Origin: Herbidospora galbida
GTDB lineage: Bacteria; Actinomycetota; Actinomycetes; Streptosporangiales; Streptosporangiaceae
Reading direction: 5' to 3'
Length of the DNA stretch: 64,000 nucleotides
Assembly (NCBI RefSeq): GCF_005233835.1
Contig: NZ_SZQA01000027.1
Coordinates: forward strand, 58,714-122,713
The translations under genes were made by a program, and so were the position numbers. The notes below the pieces were generated by a model. The model saw only the letters and a program-made list of their open reading frames with translations. It searched no databases and had not been told where the DNA came from. Position 1 is the first letter of the stretch. Each line of letters opens with the position of its first letter. Of this stretch, positions 23,968 to 34,500 are shown one piece after another.

Positions 23968-26856
23968 ATGACACCCGCTCGCCAGGGCGATTCCGTCGCC
24001 GATCGACTGCGGGCTGTCCAGGAGCTCTATGACCGGGGCGAGCCACTCGACGCCCTGGTGGAGCTCATCCGCGCGGAGGGCCTGAGCGGCGCCGAACGCG
24101 CCCGGCTCGACGCGGAGGTGCTGGCCGGTTGCCTCGGTGCCCGGCTCGACGCCGCCGCCAAGCGCGGCCCCGCCCGCAGGGCCCAGGCCATCGAGGTGCT
24201 GCGCCCCTATCTGGCCACCGTCGACCCGAAGGTCAAGCGCGACCTGCCGGTCGGCCGCCGGGTGGCCTTCCACCTGGTCGAGACCGCCGACACCAAGACA
24301 CTCGCCGACGGTGACGCGCTGGCCAAGCTGGCCGCCGCTGCCGCCGAGCCGTCCCGCCGCGTCCGCAAGGGCCTGCGCTGGTACGCCGACCTCCCCGTCG
24401 AGGTCGCCGACCAGTCTCTGCTGCGCCTGCGCCCCGCCGACATGGTGCCCGTCACCCAGATCGACGACATCACCTGGGAAGGCGGCACGCTCCGCATCAC
24501 CGGCCACGCCTACCTGGCCGGTCTGTCGGTGCGCTCGCGCCGCTTCAACCGGGCGACGGTGGTCCTGCGCGGTCCGCGCTGGCTGCCGCCGGTCACCCTC
24601 AAGACCACCCGGGTCTACCGGCCCGAGGCCACCCACGACGCCCGCGAGCCGGGCTGCAACTACGACTGGGCCGGTTTCCAGGCCGAGCTCAACCCGTTCT
24701 CGCTGCGCTGGCGGGCCGGGGTGCGGGCGCTGGTCCGCGGCGCCAAGCGGATGCTCAAGCGGCGCCACACCGTCCAGGACACCACCACCTGGCGGGCCGA
24801 GATCGTGATCTGGTCGCGCGCCGCCCGCGCCAAGGGCGTGCTGCGCGGCCCGTCGATCGGCCGGGTCGAGCGGCCCGCCGGGCGGCGGATCCGCGACCGC
24901 TGGTGGGTGCGGCCCGTCTGGACCTCCGACAAGGCGCTCCAGGTCGTGCTCCAGCCCACCCGGGCCGAGCTGACCGGGGTCAAGCTCGACGGCGAGCAGA
25001 TCGAGCTGACCGGCTTCCTGCCGGGACGTCCGGTCAGCAAGGGCAAGGCCCGTGTCGGCGGCCACCGCATGCCGGCCGAGTTCACCCCCGCCGAGGGCGG
25101 CAGCGTCTTCTCGCTCTCGCTGAGCGTGCAGACGCTGCTGACCGCCGACGCGCGGCGGCTGTGGGTCGAGCCCAAGGGCGACCCGGCGGCCTCGGTCATG
25201 CTGGAGGGCACTCCCGAGACCCGGCTGCTGCTGGGCGACCGCGAGATCACCGTCCAGGGCGACCGGCGCGACCGCGTGGTCATCTCGGGCCACAAGGTGC
25301 TGCCCGTCATCAAGGCGATGACCTGGCGTGACGGCGCTCTGCACCTGAGCGGCGAATACCCGGCCGAGGCCGGCGACCGCGACCTGGTGCTGCGGCACCG
25401 GGGCGGGCTGACCTACCGGGTGCCGCTGCGCCGCGAGGGCACCGCCTTCGAGGTGGCGTTCGCGCCCGGCGCGATGCCCCGCTTCGGCGACACCACCCCG
25501 CTGGTCGAGGGCACCTGGACGATGTCCGTCGCCCCGCCCGGCAAATACGGCCCCGCGATGGTCCCCGTCCGGGTCGACCACGCCGCCCTCGACACCATCG
25601 ACGAGGAGCAGCGTACGGTCGGCGGCCGGGTCTACCGGTTCGTGGCCACCCGCTACGACGTGCCCGTCCTGGTGGCGGCCGAGGAGCGGCCCGGCGACGA
25701 GCGCAGCGCGGCCGGGGTGTGGGCGCTCAGCCGCACGTTCTACCCGGCCGAGAAGGCCAAGCCGATCCGTCAGGCCACCGTCTACGCCTCCTTCGACGGC
25801 CGGTCCTACTCCGACAACCCGCGCGCCATCTACGAGGAGCGGGTGCGCCGGGGCGACGAGGGCGAGCACATCTGGGTCGTCCGCGACGGCGCTTTCGTGC
25901 CCCCGGGCTCGGCGGAGCTGGGGCTCGGCGAGGGCATCGTGCCGACCGTGGTGCGCGAGGGCAGCCGGGAGCACTACGAGGCCCTGGCCCGCGCCCGCTA
26001 CATCGTGGCCAACCAGTTCCTGCCGCCGTGGTTCCGGGCCCGCGACGACCAGGTCTACGTCCAGACCTGGCACGGCACCCCGGTGAAGCACATCGGCCGC
26101 GACCTGCCCCACATGCGGCGCGAGCCGCGCCCGCCGGTGTACGCCCGGCAGACCACCGAGGTCCGCCAGTGGGACCTGCTGATCTCCCAGTCGCCGTGGG
26201 CGTCGGGCGTCCTGCGCAAGGCGTTCGGCTACGAGGGCGAGCTGCTGGAGTGCGGCAACCCGCGCAACGACGTGCTGTTCCACCGCGACGCGCTGGCTCC
26301 GGCCATCCGCCGCCGGCTGGGCATCCCGGAGGGCAAGCGGGTCGTCCTGTACGCGCCCACCTTCCGCGACTGGGACCGCCGCAACGCGGCCGTCAAGCTC
26401 GACCTGGCCGACGCGCAGCGGGCGCTGGGCGACGACCACGTGATCCTGGTCCGCGGGCACATGATGCAGGCGTTCCCGCACGTCCAGTCGCTGGGCGGGT
26501 TCGCGATCGACGTCACGACCTACCCCGATATGGCCGATCTGCTGGTCATCGCCGACGTGCTGGTCACCGACTACTCCTCCTGCGCGTTCGACTTCGTCGC
26601 CACCGGGCGGCCGATCGTGCTGTTCACGCCCGACCTCGACAAGTACAAGAGCAGCCGGGGCCTCTACCTCGACCTGGAGGCCCAGCGGCCCGGCCCGCGC
26701 CTGGCCAGCTCGGCCGAGGTGGTCGAGGTGCTGCGCACCATCGACTCGGTGTCGGTGCGGCTCGCCGACCGCTACGCGGCCTTCGCCCGTACGTACGCCC
26801 CGCACGACTCCGGGAAGGCCACCGCCCGCCTGGTCGACCACGTCTTCACCGGATAA
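23968..26856 (+). CDS. CDP-glycerol glycerophosphotransferase-like enzyme
   Basis: 962 residues from ATG 23968. The C-terminal part (about 570-960) has the TagB/TagF-type signatures: QTWHGTPVKHIGRDL near residue 699, VLYAPTFRDWD near 793, and VTDYSSCAFDFVATGRPIV near 866. These enzymes add glycerol- or ribitol-phosphate units from CDP-polyols to build teichoic acids at the inner face of the membrane. The first 550 residues are a mostly beta region of unknown fold; no N-terminal GT2 domain is apparent. No other teichoic acid gene is nearby. Stand-alone transcription is likely. Confidence 0.85.
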   Translation: MTPARQGDSVADRLRAVQELYDRGEPLDALVELIRAEGLSGAERARLDAEVLAGCLGARLDAAAKRGPARRAQAIEVLRPYLATVDPKVKRDLPVGRRVAFHLVETADTKTLADGDALAKLAAAAAEPSRRVRKGLRWYADLPVEVADQSLLRLRPADMVPVTQIDDITWEGGTLRITGHAYLAGLSVRSRRFNRATVVLRGPRWLPPVTLKTTRVYRPEATHDAREPGCNYDWAGFQAELNPFSLRWRAGVRALVRGAKRMLKRRHTVQDTTTWRAEIVIWSRAARAKGVLRGPSIGRVERPAGRRIRDRWWVRPVWTSDKALQVVLQPTRAELTGVKLDGEQIELTGFLPGRPVSKGKARVGGHRMPAEFTPAEGGSVFSLSLSVQTLLTADARRLWVEPKGDPAASVMLEGTPETRLLLGDREITVQGDRRDRVVISGHKVLPVIKAMTWRDGALHLSGEYPAEAGDRDLVLRHRGGLTYRVPLRREGTAFEVAFAPGAMPRFGDTTPLVEGTWTMSVAPPGKYGPAMVPVRVDHAALDTIDEEQRTVGGRVYRFVATRYDVPVLVAAEERPGDERSAAGVWALSRTFYPAEKAKPIRQATVYASFDGRSYSDNPRAIYEERVRRGDEGEHIWVVRDGAFVPPGSAELGLGEGIVPTVVREGSREHYEALARARYIVANQFLPPWFRARDDQVYVQTWHGTPVKHIGRDLPHMRREPRPPVYARQTTEVRQWDLLISQSPWASGVLRKAFGYEGELLECGNPRNDVLFHRDALAPAIRRRLGIPEGKRVVLYAPTFRDWDRRNAAVKLDLADAQRALGDDHVILVRGHMMQAFPHVQSLGGFAIDVTTYPDMADLLVIADVLVTDYSSCAFDFVATGRPIVLFTPDLDKYKSSRGLYLDLEAQRPGPRLASSAEVVEVLRTIDSVSVRLADRYAAFARTYAPHDSGKATARLVDHVFTG

Positions 26857-26896
26857 CGTTAAAGAAACTTTCCTATTGCCGCCGTCACGTGATCCA

Positions 26897-28387
26897 ATGA
26901 GGGTCGTGTGGCGGCGGCTTTCGTTGGGACTGGTGATGCTGGTGACGTCGTGTGGTTCGGGGACTCCGGCGCAGCCCGAGCAACTCGCCCTCGTGCCCTA
27001 TCCCGCCTCGGTGACCCGGCTGGAGCAGGGCTTCACCATCGAGTCCGGCGACACGGTCACCTCGGCCGAGCCGGCCGTCGCGGCCCAGCTCGTCGCCGGG
27101 ATCAGCGCCGACACCGGCCTGGAGCTCACCACCGGCCCGACCGGGCGGATCAGGCTCGACCTCGACGCCCCCCAGGCCGGCGCCGAGGGCTACGAGCTCA
27201 CCGTCGGCCCCGGCGGCGCCCACATCAGCGCGGCCACCGCCGAGGGCCTGTTCCGGGGCGCGCAGACCTTCCGGCAGCTGGCCCGCGAGCGGGCCGTCCC
27301 CGGCGTGCGCGTCAGCGACCGTCCCCGCTACGCCTGGCGCGGCGCGATGCTCGACGTCGCCCGCCACTTCCGTCCGGTCGCCGACGTCAAGCGCTTCGTC
27401 GACCTGATGGCGGCCTACAAGCTGAACGTCCTCCACCTGCACCTCACCGACGACCAGGGCTGGCGCATCGCCGTCCCCGGCTGGCCCAATCTGACCACGG
27501 TCGGCGCCTCCACCGAGGTGGGCGGCGGCCCCGGCGGCTTCTACACGGCCGCCGACTACCGGGAGATCGTCCGGTACGCCCAGGAGCGGTTCGTCCGCGT
27601 CGTGCCCGAGGTCGACGTGCCCGGCCACACCAACGCCGCCCTGGCCGCCCACCCGGAGCTCACCTGCGACGGGGTGGCGCCCGAACCGTACACGGGCATC
27701 AAGGTCGGCTTCTCGGCCCTCTGCCCCGGCAAGCCGGAAACGGCTCGGTTCCTGAACGACGTACTGAAGGAGCTCGCCGCCCTGACCCCCGGCCACCACC
27801 TGCACATCGGCGGCGACGAGGTCGAGAAGCTGAGCCCGCGCGAGTACGCCCAGATCGTGGAACTCGCCACCCAGGCGGTGACCGCCAACGGCAAGGAGGT
27901 CGTCGGCTGGCAGGAGGCCGGCGCGACCGTCCTGCCCCCCAACTCGCTGATCCAGTACTGGCAGACCAACGGCGGCCCCGAAGACGTGAAACGCGCGGTC
28001 GCCCAGGGCGCGAAGGTCATCATGTCCCCGGCCAGCCGCGTCTACCTCGACATGAAGTACGACGACTCCACCAGGATCGGCCAGACCTGGGCCGGCACGA
28101 CCGAGATCGACGACGCCTACGACTGGGACCCGGCCACCCTGATCGAGGGCATCGGCGACGACCGCATCGAGGGCGTCGAGATGGCCCTGTGGACCGAGAC
28201 CGTCGTCACCATGAACGACGTCGAACTCTTGGCCTTCCCCCGCCTCCCGGCCATCGCGGAGGTCGCCTGGACCCCGCAGTCACAGCGCTCCTTCGACGCG
28301 TTCGCGACCCGCCTGGCCCCGCTGGCGACCGTCTGGGACCGATGGGAGGTCGACTACCACCGTTCGCCGCGCATTGCATGGCCATGA
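26897..28387 (+). CDS. Beta-N-acetylhexosaminidase, GH20 lipoprotein
   Basis: 496 residues from ATG 26897. A lipoprotein signal with lipobox LVTSC places the enzyme outside the membrane. GH20b-like N-terminal domain (LALVPYPASVTRLEQGF), then the TIM-barrel: YAWRGAMLDVARHF, KLNVLHLHLTDDQGWRI, VVPEVDVPGHTNAAL, and the catalytic Asp-Glu pair in HIGGDEVEK. It would remove terminal GlcNAc or GalNAc from glycans, with chitin or peptidoglycan fragments as likely substrates. It ends 19 nt before adnA, so some readthrough is possible. Confidence 0.93.
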   Translation: MRVVWRRLSLGLVMLVTSCGSGTPAQPEQLALVPYPASVTRLEQGFTIESGDTVTSAEPAVAAQLVAGISADTGLELTTGPTGRIRLDLDAPQAGAEGYELTVGPGGAHISAATAEGLFRGAQTFRQLARERAVPGVRVSDRPRYAWRGAMLDVARHFRPVADVKRFVDLMAAYKLNVLHLHLTDDQGWRIAVPGWPNLTTVGASTEVGGGPGGFYTAADYREIVRYAQERFVRVVPEVDVPGHTNAALAAHPELTCDGVAPEPYTGIKVGFSALCPGKPETARFLNDVLKELAALTPGHHLHIGGDEVEKLSPREYAQIVELATQAVTANGKEVVGWQEAGATVLPPNSLIQYWQTNGGPEDVKRAVAQGAKVIMSPASRVYLDMKYDDSTRIGQTWAGTTEIDDAYDWDPATLIEGIGDDRIEGVEMALWTETVVTMNDVELLAFPRLPAIAEVAWTPQSQRSFDAFATRLAPLATVWDRWEVDYHRSPRIAWP

Positions 28388-28406
28388 TCTGGTGCAATAG
28401 AGCGTT

Positions 28407-31400
28407 ATGAGCTATCGGCTGGTGCGGCGTGGGGGCGTGGGACGGGGTCCCGGTCCTGTGCTCGACGAGCATCAGCGGGCTGTGGTGGCCCATGAGAGCG
28501 GGCCGTTGCTGGTTCTGGCGGGCCCCGGGGCCGGGAAGACGACCACCATAGTCGAGAGCGTCGTCGACCGGGTCGAGTCGCGCGGGGTCGACCCCGAGCG
28601 CATCCTGGTGCTCACCTTCAGCCGTCGTGCCGCCGGAGAGCTGCGTGACCGCGTCACCGCCCGGCTGCGGCGGACCACCCGCACCCCCCTCGCGCTGACC
28701 TTCCACAGCTACGCCTACGCGCTGCTGCGCCGGGAGGCGCTGGAGGCGGGGCAGCCGCCGCCCCGGCTGCTCACCGGGCCCGAGCAGCTGCTCGAAGTGC
28801 GTCGGCTGCTGCACGGCGAGCTCGAAGACGGGGCCACGCGGTGGCCCGAGGCGATGCGCGAGTGGCTCAAGACGCGGGGGTTCGCCGAGGAGGTCCGCGA
28901 CTTCCTGGCACGGGCCCGGGAGCGAGGGCTCGACGGGCGCGCCCTGGTCGAGCTCGGGCACACCCACGGGCGGTCCGACTGGGTGGCGGTGGGCCGGTTC
29001 GCGGCCCGTTACCAGGAGCGGTTCGACCTCGATCCGGTCTGGACGCTCGACTACGCCGAGCTGATCCGGGAGGCGGCCGCGCTGCTGGCCGACGGGCCGG
29101 TCAGAGATCGTGAGCGGGCCGCCTACGACGTCGTGTTCGTCGACGAATACCAGGACACCGACCCGGCGCAGGAGGGGCTGCTGCGCGGGCTGGCCGGCGA
29201 CGGGCGCGACCTGGTCGTGGTGGGCGATCCCGACCAGGCCATCTACGGGTTCCGGGGCGCCGAGGTGCGGAACATCCTCGACTTCTCCGAGCGTTTCCGG
29301 ACCGCCGGCGACGAGCCCGCGCCCGTGGTGGCGCTGCGGACCTGCCGCCGCAGCGGTGAAGACCTGCTGGCCGCCTCGCGCCGGATCGCGAACCGGCTGC
29401 CGGTGCCTCCGGGGTGGCGCGACACCTCGCACCGCGACCTGCACGCCGTCGACGGGCTGGAGCCGGGCGAGGTCCGGGTGGTGATCGCCGACAGCGTGTC
29501 GCAGGAGGCCGCCGTGGTCGCCGACACGCTGCGGCGGGCGCATCTGCTCGACGGCGTGCCGTGGCAGCGCATGGCGGTGCTGGTGCGCAGCGCGACCCGG
29601 CAGGTGCCGATGCTGCGGCGGGCGCTGCACACCGCCGGGGTGCCGGTGGTCGTGACGGGCGACGAGGGGCCGCTGATCACCGAGCCTGGGGTCCGACCCT
29701 TGATTCTGCTGCTCAAGGCGGCGGCGCGGCCCGAGTCGCTCGACGTGGCCACCGCCGAGGAGCTACTGACCGGCCCGCTGGGGGGCACCGACATGATCGG
29801 TGTACGCCGCCTCCGGCGCGGTCTGCGGATCGCCGAGCACGAGGCGGGGGTCGTACCGCCCCGATCGAGCGACGAGCTGATCGTGGCCGCGGTGCAGAGC
29901 CCCAACGAGCTGACCCTGCTCGAACCCCACGTCGCCGCGCCCGCCCAGCGGCTGGCCAACCTGCTGGCCACGGCGCGGCAGACGGTGGCCGAGGAGCTGA
30001 CCGCCGAAGACGCCCTGTGGGAGGTCTGGAAGGCCAGCGGCCTGTCGGAGCGCTGGACCCATTCGAGTCTCGGCGGCGGGGCGCGCGGCGGCCAGGCCGA
30101 CCGCGACCTCGACGCGGTGGTGAACCTGTTCGACTACGCCGCCAAGTTCGTCGACCGGCTGCCGCAGGCCGGGGTCGAGGTGTTCGTCGACGACCTGATG
30201 GCGCAGGAGATCCCGGCCGACTCGCTGGCCGCCCAGGCCCCCGACGGCGAGGCGGTCCGGATCCTGACCGCCCACCGCTCCAAGGGCCTCGAATGGGACG
30301 TGGTGGTGGCCGCCGGGGTGCAGGAGGGCGTCTGGCCCGACCTGCGGGTGCGGGGGTCGCTGCTCGGGGTCGAGTCGCTGGTGGAGGTCGCGGGCGGGAT
30401 CGCGCTCGACGGGACCGAGGCCGAGAAGTTCGCGCTCGGCTCCAAGATGCTGGCCGAGGAGCGGCGGCTGTTCTACGTCGCCGCCACCCGTCCGCGCTCC
30501 CGGCTGGTCGTGACGGCCGTCGGCGGCGAGGACGCCGACGAGCGCCCCTCGCGCTTCCTCAACGAGCTGGTCCCTGGCGGCCTGGAGAACGCGACGGTCG
30601 ACGACCGGGCCCGCTGGCTGAGCATGCCCGCCCTGGTCGCCGACCTGCGCGCGGCGGTCTGCGACCCGACCCGTCCCGAGCCGATGCGCCGCGCCGCCGC
30701 CCGCCACCTCGCCCGGCTCGCCGACGAGGGCGTGCCGGGGGCCGACCCGTCGTCGTGGTACGCCCTCACCGAGATCTCCGACGACCGCCCGCTCGCCTGG
30801 CCCGACGGGGTCGTGCAGATCTCGCCGTCGGCGGTGGAGAAGTTCACCAAGTGCGGCCTGCGGTGGGTGCTGGAGACGGCGGTCGGTACGGGCGGCGAGA
30901 GCGTCCCCCAGGTCTTCGGCAACGTCATCCACGCCATCGCCGTGCTCGCGGCCGAGGAGCACACCACCGACGAGCTGGCCAAACGGCTCGACGACGTGTG
31001 GGACGACCTCGACTTCGGCGGCATCTGGTTCAACCGCAAACAGCGCGTGGTCGCCGAGAAGATGGTCGACCGCTTCCTCACCTGGCATCGCGAGAACCCG
31101 CGCGAGCTGGTCGGGTTCGAGGAGTCGTTCACCCAGGTCGTCTCCGACGGGATCGTCATCAAGGGCCGGGTTGACCGGGTCGAGCGCGACGGCGACAACC
31201 GGGCCGTGATCATCGACATCAAGACCGGCACCGCCAAACCGCGCGACGACGAGCTCGACCGCCACCCGCAGCTCGGCGTCTACCAGCTCGCGACGGTTCT
31301 GGGCGCGTTCGAGCGCCACGGCATGACCGAGCCCGGGGGAGCGGCGCTGCTCCAGGTCGGCAAGGCCGCCGGGACCGGCCCGCTGGCCAAGGAGCAGTCG

Positions 31401-31571
31401 CAGATCCCGCTCGCCGACGACGTCAACCCCGAGTGGGCGCAGGACCTGGTCACCACGGTCGCCGCAGGCATGTCGGCCAACCTGTTCGTCGCCAAGGTCA
31501 ACGACGGGTGCCGCACCTGCGCGGCCCGCTTCTCGTGCCCGGTGAACGACAGCGGGGGCCAGGTGTGCTGA
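28407..31571 (+). CDS. adnA: AdnA helicase-nuclease subunit
   Basis: 1054 residues. UvrD-like motor motifs: Walker A LAGPGAGKTTT, Walker B FVDEYQDTDPAQ, VGDPDQAIYGFRGA, TAHRSKGLEWDVVV, and TRPRSRL. The C-terminal PD-(D/E)XK nuclease has AVIIDIKTGT. Cysteines C816, C1035, C1038 and C1044 form an iron-sulfur-type quartet like that of AddB. With AdnB it resects DNA double-strand breaks in actinomycetes. The stop overlaps the adnB GTG start, so the subunits are co-translated. Corresponds to Rv3202c. Confidence 0.92.
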   Translation: MSYRLVRRGGVGRGPGPVLDEHQRAVVAHESGPLLVLAGPGAGKTTTIVESVVDRVESRGVDPERILVLTFSRRAAGELRDRVTARLRRTTRTPLALTFHSYAYALLRREALEAGQPPPRLLTGPEQLLEVRRLLHGELEDGATRWPEAMREWLKTRGFAEEVRDFLARARERGLDGRALVELGHTHGRSDWVAVGRFAARYQERFDLDPVWTLDYAELIREAAALLADGPVRDRERAAYDVVFVDEYQDTDPAQEGLLRGLAGDGRDLVVVGDPDQAIYGFRGAEVRNILDFSERFRTAGDEPAPVVALRTCRRSGEDLLAASRRIANRLPVPPGWRDTSHRDLHAVDGLEPGEVRVVIADSVSQEAAVVADTLRRAHLLDGVPWQRMAVLVRSATRQVPMLRRALHTAGVPVVVTGDEGPLITEPGVRPLILLLKAAARPESLDVATAEELLTGPLGGTDMIGVRRLRRGLRIAEHEAGVVPPRSSDELIVAAVQSPNELTLLEPHVAAPAQRLANLLATARQTVAEELTAEDALWEVWKASGLSERWTHSSLGGGARGGQADRDLDAVVNLFDYAAKFVDRLPQAGVEVFVDDLMAQEIPADSLAAQAPDGEAVRILTAHRSKGLEWDVVVAAGVQEGVWPDLRVRGSLLGVESLVEVAGGIALDGTEAEKFALGSKMLAEERRLFYVAATRPRSRLVVTAVGGEDADERPSRFLNELVPGGLENATVDDRARWLSMPALVADLRAAVCDPTRPEPMRRAAARHLARLADEGVPGADPSSWYALTEISDDRPLAWPDGVVQISPSAVEKFTKCGLRWVLETAVGTGGESVPQVFGNVIHAIAVLAAEEHTTDELAKRLDDVWDDLDFGGIWFNRKQRVVAEKMVDRFLTWHRENPRELVGFEESFTQVVSDGIVIKGRVDRVERDGDNRAVIIDIKTGTAKPRDDELDRHPQLGVYQLATVLGAFERHGMTEPGGAALLQVGKAAGTGPLAKEQSQIPLADDVNPEWAQDLVTTVAAGMSANLFVAKVNDGCRTCAARFSCPVNDSGGQVC

Positions 31572-34500
31572 CCCCGTTCGACCTGGCGGCGACGCTGGGT
31601 GTGCCACCGCCGACGCACGAGCAGGCCGGAGTGATCTCGGCCGACCTCGGGCCGATGGTCGTCATCGCCGGGGCCGGGTCGGGCAAGTCCGAGACCATGG
31701 CCGGGCGGGTCGTCTGGCTGGTCGCCAACGGCTTCGCCAAACCCGAGCAGATCCTCGGCCTCACCTTCACCCGCAAGGCGGCGGCGGAGCTCGCCGAGCG
31801 CGTGCACAAACGGCTGACGACGCTGGCCGAGAAGACCGAGACGCCGATGGACCTGGAGGTGGAGCCGACGATCTCCACCTACCACGCCTACGCCGCCCGC
31901 CTGGTCACCGACCACGCCCTGCGGGAGGCGATGGAGCCCACGATGCGGCTGGTCACCCCGGCCGTCGCCTGGCAGATGGCGGCCCGCGTCGTCGGCCAGT
32001 ACGACGGCCCGATGGACCAGATCGACCTCGGCCCCCCGAGCGTCACCGCCGCCGTGCTCGACCTGGCCGGGGAGATGGCCGAACACCTGGCCACCGCCGA
32101 CGAGGTGCGCGACTACGGCAGGCGCTGGTCCGAGCGGCTGGCGATGCTGCCGGGCCGGGTCACCCAGGCCCAGCGCAGGCCGGTGCAGGTCCACGCCGTG
32201 CGGGAGCAGCTGCTGCCGCTCGTGGAGGCGTACCAGAAGCTCAAGCAGGCCCGTGAGGTGATCGACTACGGCGACCAGATGGCGCTGGCCGCCCGCATCG
32301 CCTCGCGGCACGAGGAGGTCGGCGAGATCGAGCGCGCCCGCTTCACGGTGGTGCTGCTCGACGAATACCAGGACACCAGCCACGCGCAGCTCGTCCTGCT
32401 GCGGTCGTTGTTCGGGGGCGGGCATCCCGTCACGGCCGTCGGCGACCCGTGCCAGTCGATCTACGGCTGGCGGGGCGCGTCGGCGGGCAACCTGTCGCGG
32501 TTCCCGCACGACTTCCCGACCGCGCAGGGGGAGCCGGCGCCGGTCCGGCAGCTGTCGGTCAGCTTCCGCAACGGCGAGCGGGTGCTCGACGTCGCCGCCC
32601 GCATCCAGACCGACCTGCGCCGCGAGAGCGCCGAGGTGCCGGTGCTGACGCCGGGCGAGAACCGGGCCGACCGGGGCCGGGTGGTGTGCGCCTACCACGC
32701 CACGGCGCACGACGAGGCCGAGTGGATCGCGGAGGGCGTACAGAAGCAACTGGGCCTGGAACTCGCGCCCGACGGGCTTCCGTGGGGGGAGGGCGAGCGG
32801 AGCAAGCCCCGGCAGGGCCCGGCCCTGCAGCCGGGAGACGTGGCGATCCTGGCCCGCAAGCGCTCGCAGTTCCCCACGCTCCGCAAGGCGCTGGAGGCGC
32901 GCGGCATCCCGGTCGAGGTGGTCGGGCTCGGCGGGCTCCTCACCGTGCCCGAGGTGGCCGACATCGTCTCCACGCTCCGGGTCATGTACGACCCCACCGC
33001 CGGCGACGCCCTGATCAGACTGCTGGCCGGGCCGCGCTGGCGCATCGGCCCCGCCGACCTGAAGCAGCTCGGCGACCAGGCCAGAGAGCTCAACCGCGAG
33101 CGCGACGAACGCGGCGGACGGCCCAGCGACCCCCTCGACCAGGTGGTCGCCGACCTGGAGGCCGAGCGCGGCAGCATCATCGACGCCCTCGACGAACTCC
33201 CCGACCGGCCCGAGTGGCTCGACCCGTTCTCCCCGCTGGCGCGGGAGCGGCTGCCGAAGCTGGCCGAGGAGCTGCGGACGCTGCGCTCCCACGCGGGGCT
33301 GCCGCTGCCCGACCTGATCTCCGAGGTGGAGCGCCGGACCGGCCTCGACGTCGAGGTGGCCTCCCGGGGCGGCAGCCCCCTGGCCGCCCGCGCCGACCTC
33401 GACGCCTTCCTCGACGCGGCGGCCCGCTTCGCCGGAGACGCCGAAGACCCGACGCTCGGCGCGTTCCTGGCCTATCTGAAGGCGGCCGAGACCGAGGAGT
33501 TCGGCCTCGAAGGCGGCCGGGTCGGCGAGACCAACAGCGTCAAGCTGATGACCGTGCACGCGTCCAAGGGCCTCGAATGGCCCGTCGTGATCGTGCCCGG
33601 CCTGTCGGAGGTCACCACGGCGGCCGGTGGGCTGGCCCGGGGCAGCGTCTTCCCGGCCACGCCGGTCACCAACTCGCGGTGGACCGACAACCCGCGCAAA
33701 CTGCCCTACGCGCTGCGGGGCGACGCCCGCGACCTGCCCGCCCTCGAAGGGCTCACCAAGGAGGAGCTGGCCGACTTCGACGCCGCCAGCCGGGAGCGCG
33801 ACCTGCGCGAGGAGCGGCGCCTGGCCTACGTGGCGGTGACCAGGGCCCACTACCTGCTGATCGCGTCGGGCTACCGGTGGGGGACCGCGTCGCGTCCGCT
33901 GGAGCCGTCGCGGTTCCTGCTGGAGGTCCGCGACCAGGCCTCGACGGTCGCGGTCTGGACCGACGACGACGCCGTGGAGAACCCGCTGCTGGCCGAGCCC
34001 GCCGAGGCGGCGTGGCCGGCCGTGGCGGTCCGCGACGGGATCGCCGAGGGCGCCAGGTTCGTCCGGGAGGCTCTCGACGGCCTCGACGAAGAAGGCGTCG
34101 GCGAGGTGCGCCAGTGGGAGCAGGAGCGGATGCAGTCGTGGGCCCGCGACACCACGCTGCTGCTGCGCGAGCGCGACCGGCGGCGCGAGGGCAACCTCGT
34201 CGAGCTGCCGCTGCGCCTGTCGGTCTCGTCGCTGGTCTCCCTGGCCAAGGACCCGTCCGCCTACGCCCGCGAGGTACGCCGCCCGCTGCCCCACAAACCC
34301 GCGCCGCTGGCCCGGCGGGGCACCTCGTTCCACCGCTGGCTGGAGACCCGGTGGGGCCAGCAGCGGCTCATCGACGAACTCGACCTGCCCGGCGCGGCCG
34401 ACGACCTCAACGAGGCCGACCAGCAACTCAAGGTGCTCCAGGCGCGCTTCGAAGAGAGCGAGTGGGCCGAGCGCACCCCGATCGACCTGGAGGTCCCGTT

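Noticed and set aside
23944..26841. 965-codon minus-strand frame opposite the CDP-glycerol phosphotransferase gene
   Set aside because: Antisense shadow with biased Gly/Arg/Val/His content and no domain; the plus-strand product has clear family motifs.
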